From positions 68,433,105 through 68,497,104 of the forward strand of contig CM077643.1 in the NCBI GenBank assembly GCA_039707465.1: a stretch of DNA of 64,000 bases. The letters run 5' to 3'. The notes beneath the pieces were generated by a model. It was not told where the DNA came from. It saw nothing but the letters and a program-made list of their open reading frames with translations, and made no database searches. This DNA comes from Rhabdophis nuchalis. Taxonomy: Eukaryota; Chordata; Lepidosauria; Squamata; Natricidae. Each line of letters starts with the position of its first letter. Position 1 is the stretch's first letter. Below, piece after piece: positions 1 to 10,459 of this stretch. Position numbers and translations under genes: made by a program.

Positions 1-1057
1 TTTCCCACCAAGGAAAGGTCTTCCATGGCATAAGATGTCACCGTGGCTAATAGTTCTTTAAACAGGTTTCATTTGAAAGTACTCCCTGTGGGTGACAAAC
101 CATTAGACTACTTGTCGGTAGGTTCATTTTATCCATGAACCAACTAGAATCTTAGGAGGAAGCAGGATATACATCATTGTACAAGCACACAAGCAAGCAA
201 ATAGATAAATAAAATCATTTTCAATCCTCTCTTCTTTTCATATTGTGAAAAAGAAGTAATATTTTTTCCTGGGTAATATTTTGTTTGTTAGTAGAGAATG
301 GGAGGATTTTAAAAAGTTATTTATAATTATGCATCTGTCAAATGTCCGCTACCCACACATAATTGCATTATACACAGTATGATTTTGAATACTTGTTGCT
401 GAGGAACACAAATGTGTGAGTGTGATTGTCCTTGTGTCTATTTAGCTAGCCTGGGAACAGAATGTTGAATTAAATGGTGTTTTGCTGACTCAGCACAATT
501 TTACCCAAAGCTAAAATGCATAATGGCTATAATGGCTAAAATTATGAGGTATTATCAGGTGAATAAGTCGCAAATAAAATAAGATTTTGCAGAAGAACAC
601 AAGCAGAGTATCATGTCTTCAAAAGTTTATATTGATGGCTGTAACAATTTATGGAATTGTAAAGTTTGATAGGACCATTCAGACCATCAAGGACATTTTT
701 ATTTTCAAAGAAGGAATACAACTAAAATGCCAAGAACAATTGGTTGACAAGTATCCAAGCAATGATCTCCAATGAAAGGGAGACATTGTCTTCCTTATAC
801 TTACCTTATCTCTTTAATTGTTCTTTACAGTTAGAAAGCTTTTTTCTAACTGTAAATGATAAATAGAATTTATCTTTCTCTAATTTACAATCATTATTTC
901 TTGCTCTGCCTTCTGGGGCATTAGAGAACAGGCACCAGATTTTAATCTCCACTTAAGTAATAGCCCTTCAGTGTTGTTGTTGTCGTTGTTTTGTAGAATG
1001 TTGTCATATTTCCCTTCTGTTATCTCCTTCCCAGAGGCTAAAGTACCCAAAGAGTAA
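1..1057. other. AT-rich intergenic DNA without recognised repeat
   Basis: No frame longer than about 60 codons resembles a known protein, and no transposon end is recognisable. The only structured item is the perfect hairpin at 824-856, listed separately. Confidence 0.6.
824..856. repeat. Perfect 14-bp inverted repeat (hairpin)
   Basis: TTTACAGTTAGAAA at 824-837 is followed by a 5-base spacer and its exact reverse complement at 843-856. It lies in otherwise featureless AT-rich DNA. It could be the tip of a decayed palindromic MITE or a chance hairpin; no function is claimed. Confidence 0.7.
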
Positions 1058-1059
<2 letters not shown>

Positions 1060-1112
<53 letters not shown>

Positions 1113-1113
1113 T
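1060..1113. repeat. (TAA)n microsatellite at the L2 3' end
   Basis: About 18 uninterrupted TAA units abut the L2 3' hairpin, so the array is the element's tail, probably extended by slippage. Confidence 0.95.
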
Positions 1114-1293
1114 TATTATTTCTATACCGCCCCCTCTCCCCACGGGGACTCGGGGCGGTGCACAGGTAGCATAAAAACAATAAATAACAACAACAATAAA
1201 TAAACAACAAAATTTAAAAACCAATTAAATAAACCCTGTGCTAAAATCCCGATTAAACTAAAACCTATTCTATAAAATCCCAAGGCAAGGAGG

Positions 1294-4200
1294 CTATCCC
1301 AGGCCGGCCAGACGGAAAAAGTAAGTTTTCAATTTAAGACGGAAGGAGCGGAGGTCGGTAGTTGTCCTAATGTCGGGGGGAAGGTCGTTCCAGAGGGCCG
1401 GGCCCGCCACAGAGAGCGCCCTTCCCCTGGGTGTCGCCCGCTGACACAGTCTAGTGGACGGCACCCGGAGAAGCCCCTCTCTGTGGGAGCGAATCGGCCG
1501 TGAGGACGTATGAGGCAGGATCCGATCCTGCAGATAGCTAGGTCCCGAGCCATGGAGCGCTTTGAAGATGATGACTAGCACCTTGAAGCGCACCCGGAAG
1601 ACGACAGGCAGCCAGTGCAGCTCGCGCAGGAGCGGTGTTACATGGGTGGACCTTGCGGTCCCCATAATTGCCCGCGCGTCTGCATTCTGGACTAGCTGAA
1701 GCCCCCGGGTGCACCTCAGGGGCAGCCCCATGTAGAGAGAGTTGCAATAGTCCAGTCGGGATGTCACGAGAGCATGAGTGACTGTGCGAAGGGCGTCCCG
1801 ATCCAATAGGGGGCGCAATTGGCGAACCAGGCGAACCTGGTAAAACGCCCTCCTGGCCACGGCTGTCACCTGATCTTCCATGGACAGCCGGGCATCCAGG
1901 AGGACACCCAAATTGCGCGCCCCATCCACAGGGGCAAGATGTTCGCCCCCTATGGCCAGCGATGGAATAAGCTGGTTGAATCGGGCAGCCGGAAACCACA
2001 GCCACTCGGTCTTGGTCGGGTTGAGCCTGAGTCCGTTACTTCCCATCCAGATCCGTACAGCTTCCAGGCACTGGCACATCACCGCTACGGCATCGTTGGG
2101 GTGGTTTGGGGTAGAAATGCACAGCTGGGTGTCATCAGCGTACAGATGGTATTCTACCCCAAAACCACGGATGATCTCACCCAGCGGCTTCATGTATGTG
2201 TTGAACAGGAGGGGCGAGAGGACCGACCCCTGAGGCACCCCACATGTGAGGGGTCTCGCGGTCGACCTCTGCCCCCCTGTCAACACAAATTGCGATCGGC
2301 CAGAGAGGTAGGAGGAGAACCACCGTAAAACGGTGCCTCCCACCCCCAACCCCCCCAGCCGATGCAATAGGATACCATGGTCGATGGTATCGAAAGCCGC
2401 CGAGAGGTCTAATAGGACCAGGATGGAGGAACAACCCCCATCTCTGGCCCTCCAGAGATCATCAACCAACGCGACCAATGCCGTCTCGGTGCTATGCCCG
2501 GGCCGGAAGCCGGACTGGCGCGGATCTAGACAGTCTACTTCCTCCAGGTGACGGGGAAACTGTTGTGCCACCACACTCTTGACAACCTTCGCCAAAAAGG
2601 GAAGGTTGGAGACGGGACGGTAGTTGTTCAAAGAAGCTGGATCCAAGGAGGGCTTCTTAAGGAGGGGCCTCACCATCGCTTCTTTAAGGGAAGCAGGCAA
2701 GACACCCTCACTCAAGGAAGCGTTGACCACCTCCTGGAGCCAGCCTCGTGTCACCTCCCAGGATGCCAGTACAAGCCAGGAGGGACACGGGTCCAATAAA
2801 CATGTGGTGGCTCGCAGTCGCCCACGTAACCTGTCCATATCCTCGGAAGTAACGGAGTCAAACTCCTCCCAAACAAGATCTCTCTCGTGGCATCCCACTG
2901 GGCCATGAATGGGGGCTAACTCGTTCTGTATCTGAGCGATTTTCTCCTGCAGAAAAGTCACAAATTCCTCTGCTCTACCCTGTAGCGGGGCTTCCCGCAC
3001 CCTCTGTTGAAGGAGGGAGCGGGTCACCCTAAACAGGGCGGCAGGGCGGTTTTCTGCCGATGCTATGAGAGTAGCGCAATGATGACGTTTGGCTACTCTC
3101 AGCGCCACAATGTAAGTCCGTAAATGGGCTCTTACCTGTGTCCGGTCAGATTCAGAACGAGAAGACCTCCATCTACTCTCTAGGCATCTCTTGCGGCGTT
3201 TCATCACCCCCAGCTCCTCGGTAAACCAAGGAGCCAGGGTGTTCCGCCGCCGCAAGAGAGGCCGCAAGGGCGCGACCCGATCCAAGGCTCCCGTGGTCGC
3301 ACTATTCCATGCGGCCACGAGGTCCTCCATCGGGGCGCGGGTCAGGGGTACAGGAACTGGCCCAAGCGCCGTTTGGAACCCATCCGGGTCCATCAGGCGC
3401 CTGGGGCGGAACCAGATTGGTAATTCAGGTCCCGCCTCCCCGCGGAGGGGAGCAGCGGTCGGAAAGTCGAGCCGGAGAAGTGAGTGGTCTGTCCATGACA
3501 AGGGTGTGATGACTATGTCCCCTATACCCAGATCACTCGTCCATTGGCCTGAGACAAAGATGAGATCCGGTGTATGTCCACCCTCGTGAGTGGGGCCTTG
3601 AATTAGTTGGGTCAGGTCCATGGCCGTCATGGAAGCCATGAACTCCCGAGCTACCTCGGATGATTCGCCCAACGATGGCAGATTAAAGTCCCCCATGACT
3701 AAAAGTCTGGGGGTCTCCACTGCCACCGTAGCGATCACCTCGAGGAGCTCGGGCAGGGCTGCTGCTACATAGCGGGGAGCCAGGTATACAACCAGCAAGC
3801 CCAACTGCCTCCCTAGGCCCCACTTCACACAAAGGGACTCACAACCGGTAGTCTGTGGCACAATGGTCTCTCTCGGCTCAAGACCTTCCTTTACAATGAC
3901 CGCTACCCCACCACCCCTACCCAGGGCCCGAGGCTGATGAAAAGCGTGGTAACCTGGCGGGCACATTTCAACGAGGGGGAGTCCACCCTCGTGGCCCAAC
4001 CAGGTCTCTGCAATTCCCACCAGGTCCGGCTCCCCCTCCGACACGAGGTCGTGAATGAGGGGGGCTTTGTTGGCAAAAGACCTGGCGTTGCAGAACATCA
4101 GCCGCAGGCCCTGGCTCTGTACACCCTGGCCACCTAGCCTGCAGGGGTTGAGGCACTTGACCGTCTGTAGCCAACGGCCTCGTGTCCCCAACCGGGAGGA

Positions 4201-4320
4201 TGACACTTGTCTCCCCTCGGACCTGCCTCTCCCCACGACCTTCTGGATGGAAATGCCCTCTGTCGGAACGACTTGAATCTCTGTCGGAACCTCTGTCGGA
4301 ACGACTTGAAATATACTCAT
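1294..4320 (-). CDS. L2 LINE ORF2: endonuclease / reverse transcriptase (1008 aa, uninterrupted)
   Basis: This encodes the enzyme pair that nicks target DNA and copies LINE RNA at the nick. An apurinic-type endonuclease (EEP) domain spans about residues 72-285 with the usual catalytic positions visible: N78 in CNARS, E105 in ETWL, D211 and N213 in GDFN, D252, and D278-H279 in SWTDHS. The reverse transcriptase spans about 540-800, with LLDLSAAFDTID around 636-647, GVPQGSVLSPL around 694-703 and YADD at 727-730. The C-terminal stretch (HWLPV..RFKVLVIIFKALHG) is typical of L2 rather than CR1. No stop or frameshift interrupts the frame. The first Met (4320) is probably not the native start: the first 20 or so residues fall in a local duplication at the 5' truncation. 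One substitution at residue 881 (QNADARAIMG against QNAAARAIMG in the copy at 16586) is visible. Overlapping frames on both strands are shadows. Confidence 0.9.
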   Translation of the reverse strand: MSIFQVVPTEVPTEIQVVPTEGISIQKVVGRGRSEGRQVSSSRLGTRGRWLQTVKCLNPCRLGGQGVQSQGLRLMFCNARSFANKAPLIHDLVSEGEPDLVGIAETWLGHEGGLPLVEMCPPGYHAFHQPRALGRGGGVAVIVKEGLEPRETIVPQTTGCESLCVKWGLGRQLGLLVVYLAPRYVAAALPELLEVIATVAVETPRLLVMGDFNLPSLGESSEVAREFMASMTAMDLTQLIQGPTHEGGHTPDLIFVSGQWTSDLGIGDIVITPLSWTDHSLLRLDFPTAAPLRGEAGPELPIWFRPRRLMDPDGFQTALGPVPVPLTRAPMEDLVAAWNSATTGALDRVAPLRPLLRRRNTLAPWFTEELGVMKRRKRCLESRWRSSRSESDRTQVRAHLRTYIVALRVAKRHHCATLIASAENRPAALFRVTRSLLQQRVREAPLQGRAEEFVTFLQEKIAQIQNELAPIHGPVGCHERDLVWEEFDSVTSEDMDRLRGRLRATTCLLDPCPSWLVLASWEVTRGWLQEVVNASLSEGVLPASLKEAMVRPLLKKPSLDPASLNNYRPVSNLPFLAKVVKSVVAQQFPRHLEEVDCLDPRQSGFRPGHSTETALVALVDDLWRARDGGCSSILVLLDLSAAFDTIDHGILLHRLGGLGVGGTVLRWFSSYLSGRSQFVLTGGQRSTARPLTCGVPQGSVLSPLLFNTYMKPLGEIIRGFGVEYHLYADDTQLCISTPNHPNDAVAVMCQCLEAVRIWMGSNGLRLNPTKTEWLWFPAARFNQLIPSLAIGGEHLAPVDGARNLGVLLDARLSMEDQVTAVARRAFYQVRLVRQLRPLLDRDALRTVTHALVTSRLDYCNSLYMGLPLRCTRGLQLVQNADARAIMGTARSTHVTPLLRELHWLPVVFRVRFKVLVIIFKALHGSGPSYLQDRILPHTSSRPIRSHREGLLRVPSTRLCQRATPRGRALSVAGPALWNDLPPDIRTTTDLRSFRLKLKTYFFRLAGLG

Positions 4321-4619
4321 TATTGGACTTAATTTTAGTGCTCTAATTATAGTACCCTTGTTTATTCCCTCTGAACCTGTTCTTATTTGCCTGAATTGAT
4401 CTTAAAATGTGGTGCCTAGAATCTGATATGAAAATCAAGGTTAGATCTGACCATGAAGAATATAAAGGAACATGCCCTATTTGCAGTTACATCATGCTGC
4501 TCAGTCGTATTTAGTATGTAATCAATTAACATTCCACATTCTTTTTCATATTTTATTTTCTAACTACAATAGATACACTTCATTCCATAATTCTGCATTT
4601 TGATTTCTTTTTCTTATAT

Positions 4620-5052
4620 GATTTCTTTTTTTATTTATTTTATTACATTTATATCCCGCTTTTCTCCACAGAGGACCCAGGGCGGCGCACAGGAGATTTA
4701 AAAAACATACAAAATAGAACATAGATAAATAATTTAAAATATATATTAAATCCCAAACCTGTGCTAAAACCAATTATTAATTAAAAACCCAATTTAAAAC
4801 TTTTCTAAAAGTCTCCATGGGAGGTTAGGCTAGGCCGGCTTGATGAAACAAGTATGTCTTTAGACATTGGCGGAAGAGGCGGAGGTCGGTGATGGTCCGG
4901 AGTTCAGGGGGTAGGTCGTTCCAAAGGGCAGGGCCCGCCACAGAGAAGACTCTTCCCTTGGGTGTCGCCAGTCGGCATTGTCCGGCCGACAGCACCCTGA
5001 GAAGGCCCTCTCTGTGGGAGCGTATCGGTCTAAGGGATGTATAGGGCATGAT
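4620..5052 (-). mobile_element. L2 LINE 3' fragment
   Basis: On the minus strand the frame at 5049-4825 encodes the last 74 codons of L2 ORF2 (RPIRSHREGLLRVL, GPALWNDLPPELRTITDL, then KTYLFHQAGLA), followed by a 3' UTR ending in the L2 hairpin at about 4655-4692 and a T-rich/ATTT tail at 4620-4650. The copy begins at the HTSSRP codons, almost the same place as the copies at 22875 and 60175. It is a dead fragment. Confidence 0.85.
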
Positions 5053-5926
5053 GAACTTTGTGTTAGAATCTGCTAAACTTCCTTTTGATATTATCAGCTT
5101 ATTTAACCTAACCTATGAAGCATTTTGAATTTCATGTTTTCTAGCATATTAGCTATTCCCATTTGATTTTCTGTCCTGTAAAAAATGGATAAGCATTCCT
5201 TCCACCATTTCCTCATCCAAATCATTAATAAAAATGTTGAAGGGTACAGGATTTATTTATTTATTTTTTGCATTTTTTCTAACAGACTATTCTTATCATT
5301 TTGTTATATATTAACTGCAAACAGTGTTTTCAATTTATTATATTCCTGTCTTATGAATGTTTAATTGCTATTTCCTTTCATGAGATTAAGAGATCTGCCA
5401 GCAAATGAATTTCCCTGTTTAACTCTTAAATAACTATGAAATATTGGCAATAACAAGGAAGATGATTCATGTGCTTAAAAGTAATAATTCTTTGTATTCT
5501 AATTGAAATTTATTCTCTCCTTCAATGAACATTTAAAAATGCAAATAAATCCAGTGCATCTTTACATTTCTCTGTTCCTTCCTTCTGAAGAGCTTGTATG
5601 ATCTTGTTGGTAAAATAAATACAGGTTTAGAATGCAACAGCACTGGGAACTTTTACAGATTTATATTTTCTGAAGAGTAGAAATCTCTACACAGCCAGAC
5701 CAAGCAATTGATCAGACATTAAGATTAGCTACTGCATGCAGATTAAGGGAGCTGCTATATTCTTAAATGTCACTGAAATTATATTTTGGTGATAGAGGTA
5801 GCAATAGTAGTGGACTTCTCTGCCCAACTTATTTTTGTATCTATCACTCACTGCAGGGGTTACTATCATGCAAAGAAATAAATTCTAAGAGATATAATTA
5901 TTGTAAACACAATCTTACATTCAGAA
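5053..5926. other. Unannotated AT-rich interval
   Basis: I see no gene or clear transposon end between the L2 fragment and the hAT element at 5927; there is only a short TTTA-rich stretch near 5250-5265. Confidence 0.5.
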
Positions 5927-6198
5927 CAGTAGTGGGATTCAAATTTTTTACTACCAGTTCTGTGGGCGTGGCTTGGGATGTGTGGCATGACATGGTTTGG
6001 TGGGTGTGGCTTGGTGGGTGTGGCAGGGGAAGGATACTGCAAAATCCCCATTTCCTTCTGATCAGCTGGAACTCGGGAGGCAGAGAATAGATGGGGGCAG
6101 GGCTAGTAAGAGGTGTTATTTACTAGTTCTCTGAAGTACTCAAGATCTCCACTACTGGTTCTCCAAAACTGGTCAGAATCTGCTGAATACCACTTCTG
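5927..6198. mobile_element. Non-autonomous hAT element (CAGTGGTGGGATTCA family)
   Basis: The left end CAGTAGTGGGATTCAAA (5927) and right end GCTGAATACCACTTCTG (6198) form degenerate terminal inverted repeats. The flanking octamers ATTCAGAA and ATTTAAAA agree at 6 of 8 bases, consistent with an aged 8-bp duplication. The interior (repeated TGGGTGTGGCTTGG, then GGCAGAGAATAGATGG) matches the two halves of the element split by the Gypsy insertion at 33402-38701. It has no coding capacity. Confidence 0.8.
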
Positions 6199-7219
6199 AT
6201 TTAAAACTGAATGGAATTTATTTTATTCAGAATTATTGTTCATTGATCCATTGGATCAACTTTATTTTTCCTAGATGGCAGTTCTATTGATGGATGCTCA
6301 GAAACAAATTCTACTAAGTTTAATTATTCTAAACCTTAAGTATGAGAATATTTTAGCCTACCATAAAAATGTATAAACAATCATTTCTATCCAAAATTCA
6401 TGTATCACACTAGAATTATAAAGTTAGAAGAGATCATTTAGATCCAGCTCAACCTTTTGGTCGATGCAGAAATCCAAATTAAAGCAGTTTCAATAGATGT
6501 ACAAATCATCCATCCATAATCACTCAATAGATATAGATTATCTGAACAATTTTTTACAGATCCTGCTGAACTCATGGCACTTATTTGACTGTGTTCCTTT
6601 TCTTATGCTGAGTAAAAATAGAATTTTATCCTGTACCAGGAATGCACTGTGTTATAGAAGAAAGAAAAAAGCACCCTATGTTATATTGGAATGAATAAGT
6701 CGGTTCTGGTTTATTAGCTCAACAGATGCACTGAAAACACAACAGATGGATGTAGGTAGAGTTATTCATACTTATTTCATTACAGGGTAGGAATGTGTGT
6801 AAGGAAAAGGTGAAAAGAGCAATGAGTTCAGTCTGACACCAAATAGTAATAGCAACTGACTTTAAAACAGCTCAACTGTAATTAATCATTAAATGGAAAG
6901 CTACTTGATAGGTCATGTTGGGCACAGAGACATATTTCCTTAAAGTACATCAGTTTATATAGGATTGTGATTCAAGTTCATTGTTGGGTAAATGCAGGTG
7001 ATGTATGTCACAACAAGTTGAAATAATGTATGAGTAGATTCTGAACAGATTCCTCTCTTAATTTTGCCTTGTTCCTAAAAAGTGCAGCTTGGCTATGTCA
7101 GATTGTCATCTAAATTTCAGTATCTAAGAGAATTGAACTTAAAATTATCTCTTTTTCTCTCTTTACACATCCTTAAAGAAAAAGTACTTACAATTTTTTG
7201 TCCCTATGTGGATCAGACT
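6199..7219. other. Unannotated AT-rich interval
   Basis: No coding region or repeat that I recognise; the small frames here have no family features. Confidence 0.5.
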
Positions 7220-7224
7220 CATAA

Positions 7225-7554
7225 TGTTGTAACTTCAAGTAAAGACAGGGTCCGGAATCAGGTTTTCTCAAAAACATAGCTTTTATTAGCTAGGCAAGGC
7301 TTACAGAGAAGTTAGTGTAGTAAAAGAAAAGGTGCGGTAGACAGGGGCTCCCGCGCTTTGACAGCTCTTTATATTTGGAGCTGTCAAAGGGAGAGCCAAT
7401 CAGGCTGCAGCAAGGGCCAGGCGCGCCTCCGCCAATCAGGCGCGTCTGTCGGTTGGCCGCCTTGCTACAGCCTGTTGCCAAGGCTCCAAGAGGCAGCCTG
7501 GAAGACCTGCGGCCGGTCGTAACTCGAGACCGGTCGCAGGTCGAGGACACAACA
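7225..7554 (-). mobile_element. Solo LTR of a Gypsy-like or ERV-like element
   Basis: Read on the minus strand, the 330-bp unit starts TGTTGTGTCCTCG and ends TTACAACA, the TG...CA ends expected of an LTR. It is flanked by a perfect 5-bp duplication CATAA (7220-7224 and 7555-7559). A TATA-like AAATATAAAGAGC lies near 7367-7380, and an AATAAA signal follows it downstream near 7280-7287, in the right order for U3-R. The unit is GC-rich against AT-rich surroundings. No internal retroviral sequence is adjacent, so it is a solo LTR left by recombination between two LTRs. It does not resemble the LTR at 33503. Its family is not identified. Confidence 0.85.
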
Positions 7555-7559
7555 CATAA

Positions 7560-7905
7560 TCTCCCTGAAATTCCTCAAAATTACATTAGAATGGTATGGG
7601 AGAGAGAGACCAGATGTCAGAAGAGCTTCTGCTCTTCCCCTATAGATGGTCCGCAGACTGTGTGCCAAACCATGTAGCCTGAAATAACTCAGTTTGCCAA
7701 AACGTTTGACTACTTGCAACATTACTTCAGGCAATTGCTCTTTATGCAGTGAAACCAGGTTGGAGTACTAGCATTTGGGAAATGTTATAGAAATATCCTT
7801 CATTCAATTCAAGGTTGAATGGCTTTGATACATACCTCATATCTGTGATGCATCAAGAAACCATGATCACTTTTGCATCTACTGCTCCCCAGTATGCTCC
7901 CTATT
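7560..7905. other. Unannotated interval
   Basis: Non-repetitive sequence between the solo LTR and the microsatellite; no recognised gene. Confidence 0.45.
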
Positions 7906-8051
7906 CTGATACACACACACACAAACACACACACACACGTATGTACGTACGTATGTACGTGTGTGTATATGTGTGTGTGTGTGTATATATATGTGTGTGT
8001 GTGTGTGTATATACATATACATACATGCATACATGCATACATACATACACT
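7906..8051. repeat. Compound alternating purine-pyrimidine microsatellite
   Basis: (AC)n is followed by GTATGTACGTACGTATGTAC, then (GT)n and TATA stretches, then (ATAC)n with CATG interruptions, about 145 bases almost entirely alternating R/Y. The AC block and the GT blocks are mutually complementary. Frames of 80-90 codons across it are translation artefacts. Confidence 0.9.
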
Positions 8052-9334
8052 GAAATGTATGCCATTGCAATTGTTCCACTTTAAATTCATCTTGCTTACT
8101 TCTGTTAATGTCCAAGCTTGTCAAAACCCCTGAATTTTGATGGTATCCTTTGAGTGGAGCTCTTTTCCGTTATCTCGGTAGCAAGTGCAGAGGCATTAAT
8201 CTTGTGTTCTAACCCAACTCCACATGATTTATAAATATGTCTAACAGTTCAGATCAAAGGTCCATGATACTCTGCTTAACAGTGTCTTCGAGCTTAATAT
8301 GAGCCATTGACACCCATTTTCTGGCTACGATTGTTCAACTAAATCTGTATCGAGTTTGTGATAGCAGAATCCAGGCTGCATAGGACACTGTTAATAATTT
8401 GCTGAATGTGACTGCCTTTGCAATTTGCCTTTTCTCTGAGAGCTAAGACAACACATACATAGCCAAATAGCCTTTTGGAATTTCCATTGGAACCAGAAAT
8501 GTTTATGTGCTGTAGTGCAATAGCCATTGATAGGTTCATCCTAGATTGATTAATTCTACTTGTAGCGATATTAATCATATTGCATGATAGGTAATTCTCC
8601 AACTTCATTATAGCTGTTGTACGTATCTTGTAGTAGCATGTAACTTTTTGTTGTTGTAAATTAAAAACTTATGAGTGATATATGGCTCACACTTATCACT
8701 GCCTATATAACTATACCTCAAGTTTTGTTGGGCTTTAATCTGGACAGTTAATTATAATGCCTTTCAGGGTTTGAAGTATTGTTCACTTACACCTTTTTTT
8801 TTCTGTTCCCAGTTTTAATCTGTACATTATACTATGTGTAATAATAAATAGCTATTATATTTTCCCACTTCTTAATTCTGTGAAATATTATTTAATCCAT
8901 ATATTTAATTAATTAATTAATTAATTGTGTGCACGTTTGTGCTGCTTGTACTTGTATGTCCAATATTTCAAGCCAAGCTTTATTTGCACATTCATTATCT
9001 AAATACTCATGGCTGCTAATATCTATTTTTAGAGTTTGATAAAAGTATTTTAAACTACATATCCTATTAGTGAAAAATTCATTTTGTTCTTGTTTTTCAT
9101 GAATGATCCAAAAAAATATTGTTGCAGGTAGCAGCTGCTAAACTTTCCTGAAGGGATATTTCTTGAACAAAATCTGTGAGAAAACATGGTAACCACAGGT
9201 GATTATTCTTTACCATTGCTGTCATAGTCAGTAAGGAGTCCCTGTCGATTTTACTCTACTAGTATCTGCAGATTATAGGGGAAATGCTCATCTTCATTTC
9301 AAAGCCACCAAGCCAGCATTGTCTGAAGACATTT
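8052..9334. other. Unannotated AT-rich interval with a short (TTAA)n run
   Basis: The only simple repeat is ATTAATTAATTAATTAATT near 8908-8929. No gene is recognised; the 89-codon minus-strand frame at 8608-8339 shows no family feature. Confidence 0.5.
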
Positions 9335-9550
9335 CTGCATTCAGGTGACCAGCATGATGTAATGGAACACTCTTATCTTCCCACTAAAGTGGTACCTATT
9401 TCTCTATTCACATTTGTATGCTTTCAAACTGATAGATTGGTGGCAGCTGAGGTGAGGATAGGAGCTCACCCTATCATGTGGCACTTTCCAGCGGACAAGT
9501 CTAATGTCTTGATACTGAGCACCAAGCCACCTCTTGCTGAGCCACTTCAC
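9335..9550 (-). mobile_element. tRNA-derived SINE, antisense, degraded
   Basis: On the minus strand, a tRNA-like head (GTGGCTCAGCAAGAGGTGG, about 9545-9525) is followed by the body motifs also present in the copy at 54085-54438: CCCACTAAAGTGG (plus strand 9378-9390) corresponds to CCAACTTTGGTGGG there, and GACCAGCATGATG corresponds to CATGCTGGCTA. It explains most of the otherwise unexplained 185-codon plus-strand frame at 9284-9841, which is not a gene. Confidence 0.7.
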
Positions 9551-9800
9551 CACCCTGGCTATAACCAGTTAAAGAAGAAAAAAAGTCCTGGGAAGAAATC
9601 TCTCTATCCTTTACTATTCCTGATAAATCCAACCATAGTGATGTTCTTCTTGATAAGTTCACATTCCTTTATGTGTTTACCTAATGGAAAATGTCTAGTT
9701 CTTTTTTGTATTGCATTTTTGGCTAAATGCTCATGGCAGTTTTATTCAAAATATGATCCCATCCAAAATCTCAAGAGGAAAACAAAGCTTGCATGTAGAG

Positions 9801-9935
9801 CAGGGGTGTCAAACTCACATCATTGTGGCAACATCATATAACATATCGGGATGTTTTTCCCCTTCGCTAAAATGGGCGTGGGCATGGCCAGTGTATGATG
9901 CATCCAGCCGACGGGCCAGGAGTTTGGCAGACCTG
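9801..9935. mobile_element. Non-autonomous hAT element (CAGGGGTGTCAAACTC family)
   Basis: The left end is CAGGGGTGTCAAACTC at 9801 and the right end GGAGTTTGGCAGACCTG at 9935. Flanking octamers ATGTAGAG (9793-9800) and ATCTAGAG (9936-9943) match at 7 of 8 and fit the hAT target preference (TCTAGA core). The 135-bp interior (GATGTTTTTCCCCTTCG, GATGCATCCAGCCG) matches the outer hAT of the nest at 33292-38728. Confidence 0.88.
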
Positions 9936-9943
9936 ATCTAGAG

Positions 9944-10459
9944 AAAGCTTGTCATGATTAATTAACATGGAAGTAGACTTCAAATTAACGGGGTAAAAAA
10001 TGTTGATCAACTTCCACTTTACAAAAATGATTGGACTAGAATTTGAAAATGTTTGCTCTCCCTCTGTTGAAATTCTATTATTTAATGCTTAAGAACATGG
10101 CAATGTGAAGAATGGTGGAGAACAAAAACAAAATTTGGAAAATAAAAATCATTTCTAGTCACTGAAATTTCTATTAATTAAAAAAAATCATCAGTTGAAG
10201 TTCTGAACAAGATGGAACCTGACAACTTTAATGTGTAAGAGAGACATAAAATTGACTTTAGATAGTCAGAGAATGTAAAGCTGGAAATGGCTGGATTACA
10301 TATATACATAAACTTACTTACAGTCCACTCTAACCCTTCAAAGTAACTTTCAGCTGCTACCCTAAAAACAATGTTTGGATCAGGCCATCTTGACTGAAGG
10401 CAATTGTGTGGGTTTGGATGTTTTGCACTAGGCAGCCAGCCAATGGAAGCCAAAGTGAA
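9944..10459. other. Unannotated interval
   Basis: AT-rich; the minus-strand 177-codon frame reaching in from the right is the antisense of the CR1 element. No recognised gene. Confidence 0.45.

Larger units (their letters stand above)
1058..4325 (-). mobile_element. L2-clade LINE, 5'-truncated, with 3' UTR and (TAA)n tail
   Basis: Read on the minus strand, the element runs from about 4325 through the EN-RT frame (1294-4320), a 3' UTR of about 230 bases and a terminal (TAA)n array at 1060-1113. The 3' UTR ends in the GC-rich hairpin motif (CACCGCCCCGAGTCCCCG) shared by every other L2 copy in this window. Comparison with the copy at 63334-64000 shows that the 5' UTR and the first codons are missing. 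The frame start sits in a small direct duplication (GTCGGAACGACTTGAA twice within 4260-4312). No clear target-site duplication was found, as is common for L2. Confidence 0.9.

Noticed and set aside
7809..8133. Four overlapping 80-93-codon frames on both strands
   Set aside because: They are translations of AC/GT microsatellite with HTHT and VCVC periodicity.
9284..9841. 185-codon open frame with no stop
   Set aside because: It overlaps an antisense tRNA-derived SINE (9335-9550) and a hAT end (9801); the protein has no domain and shares motifs with the antisense frame of the SINE at 54085.
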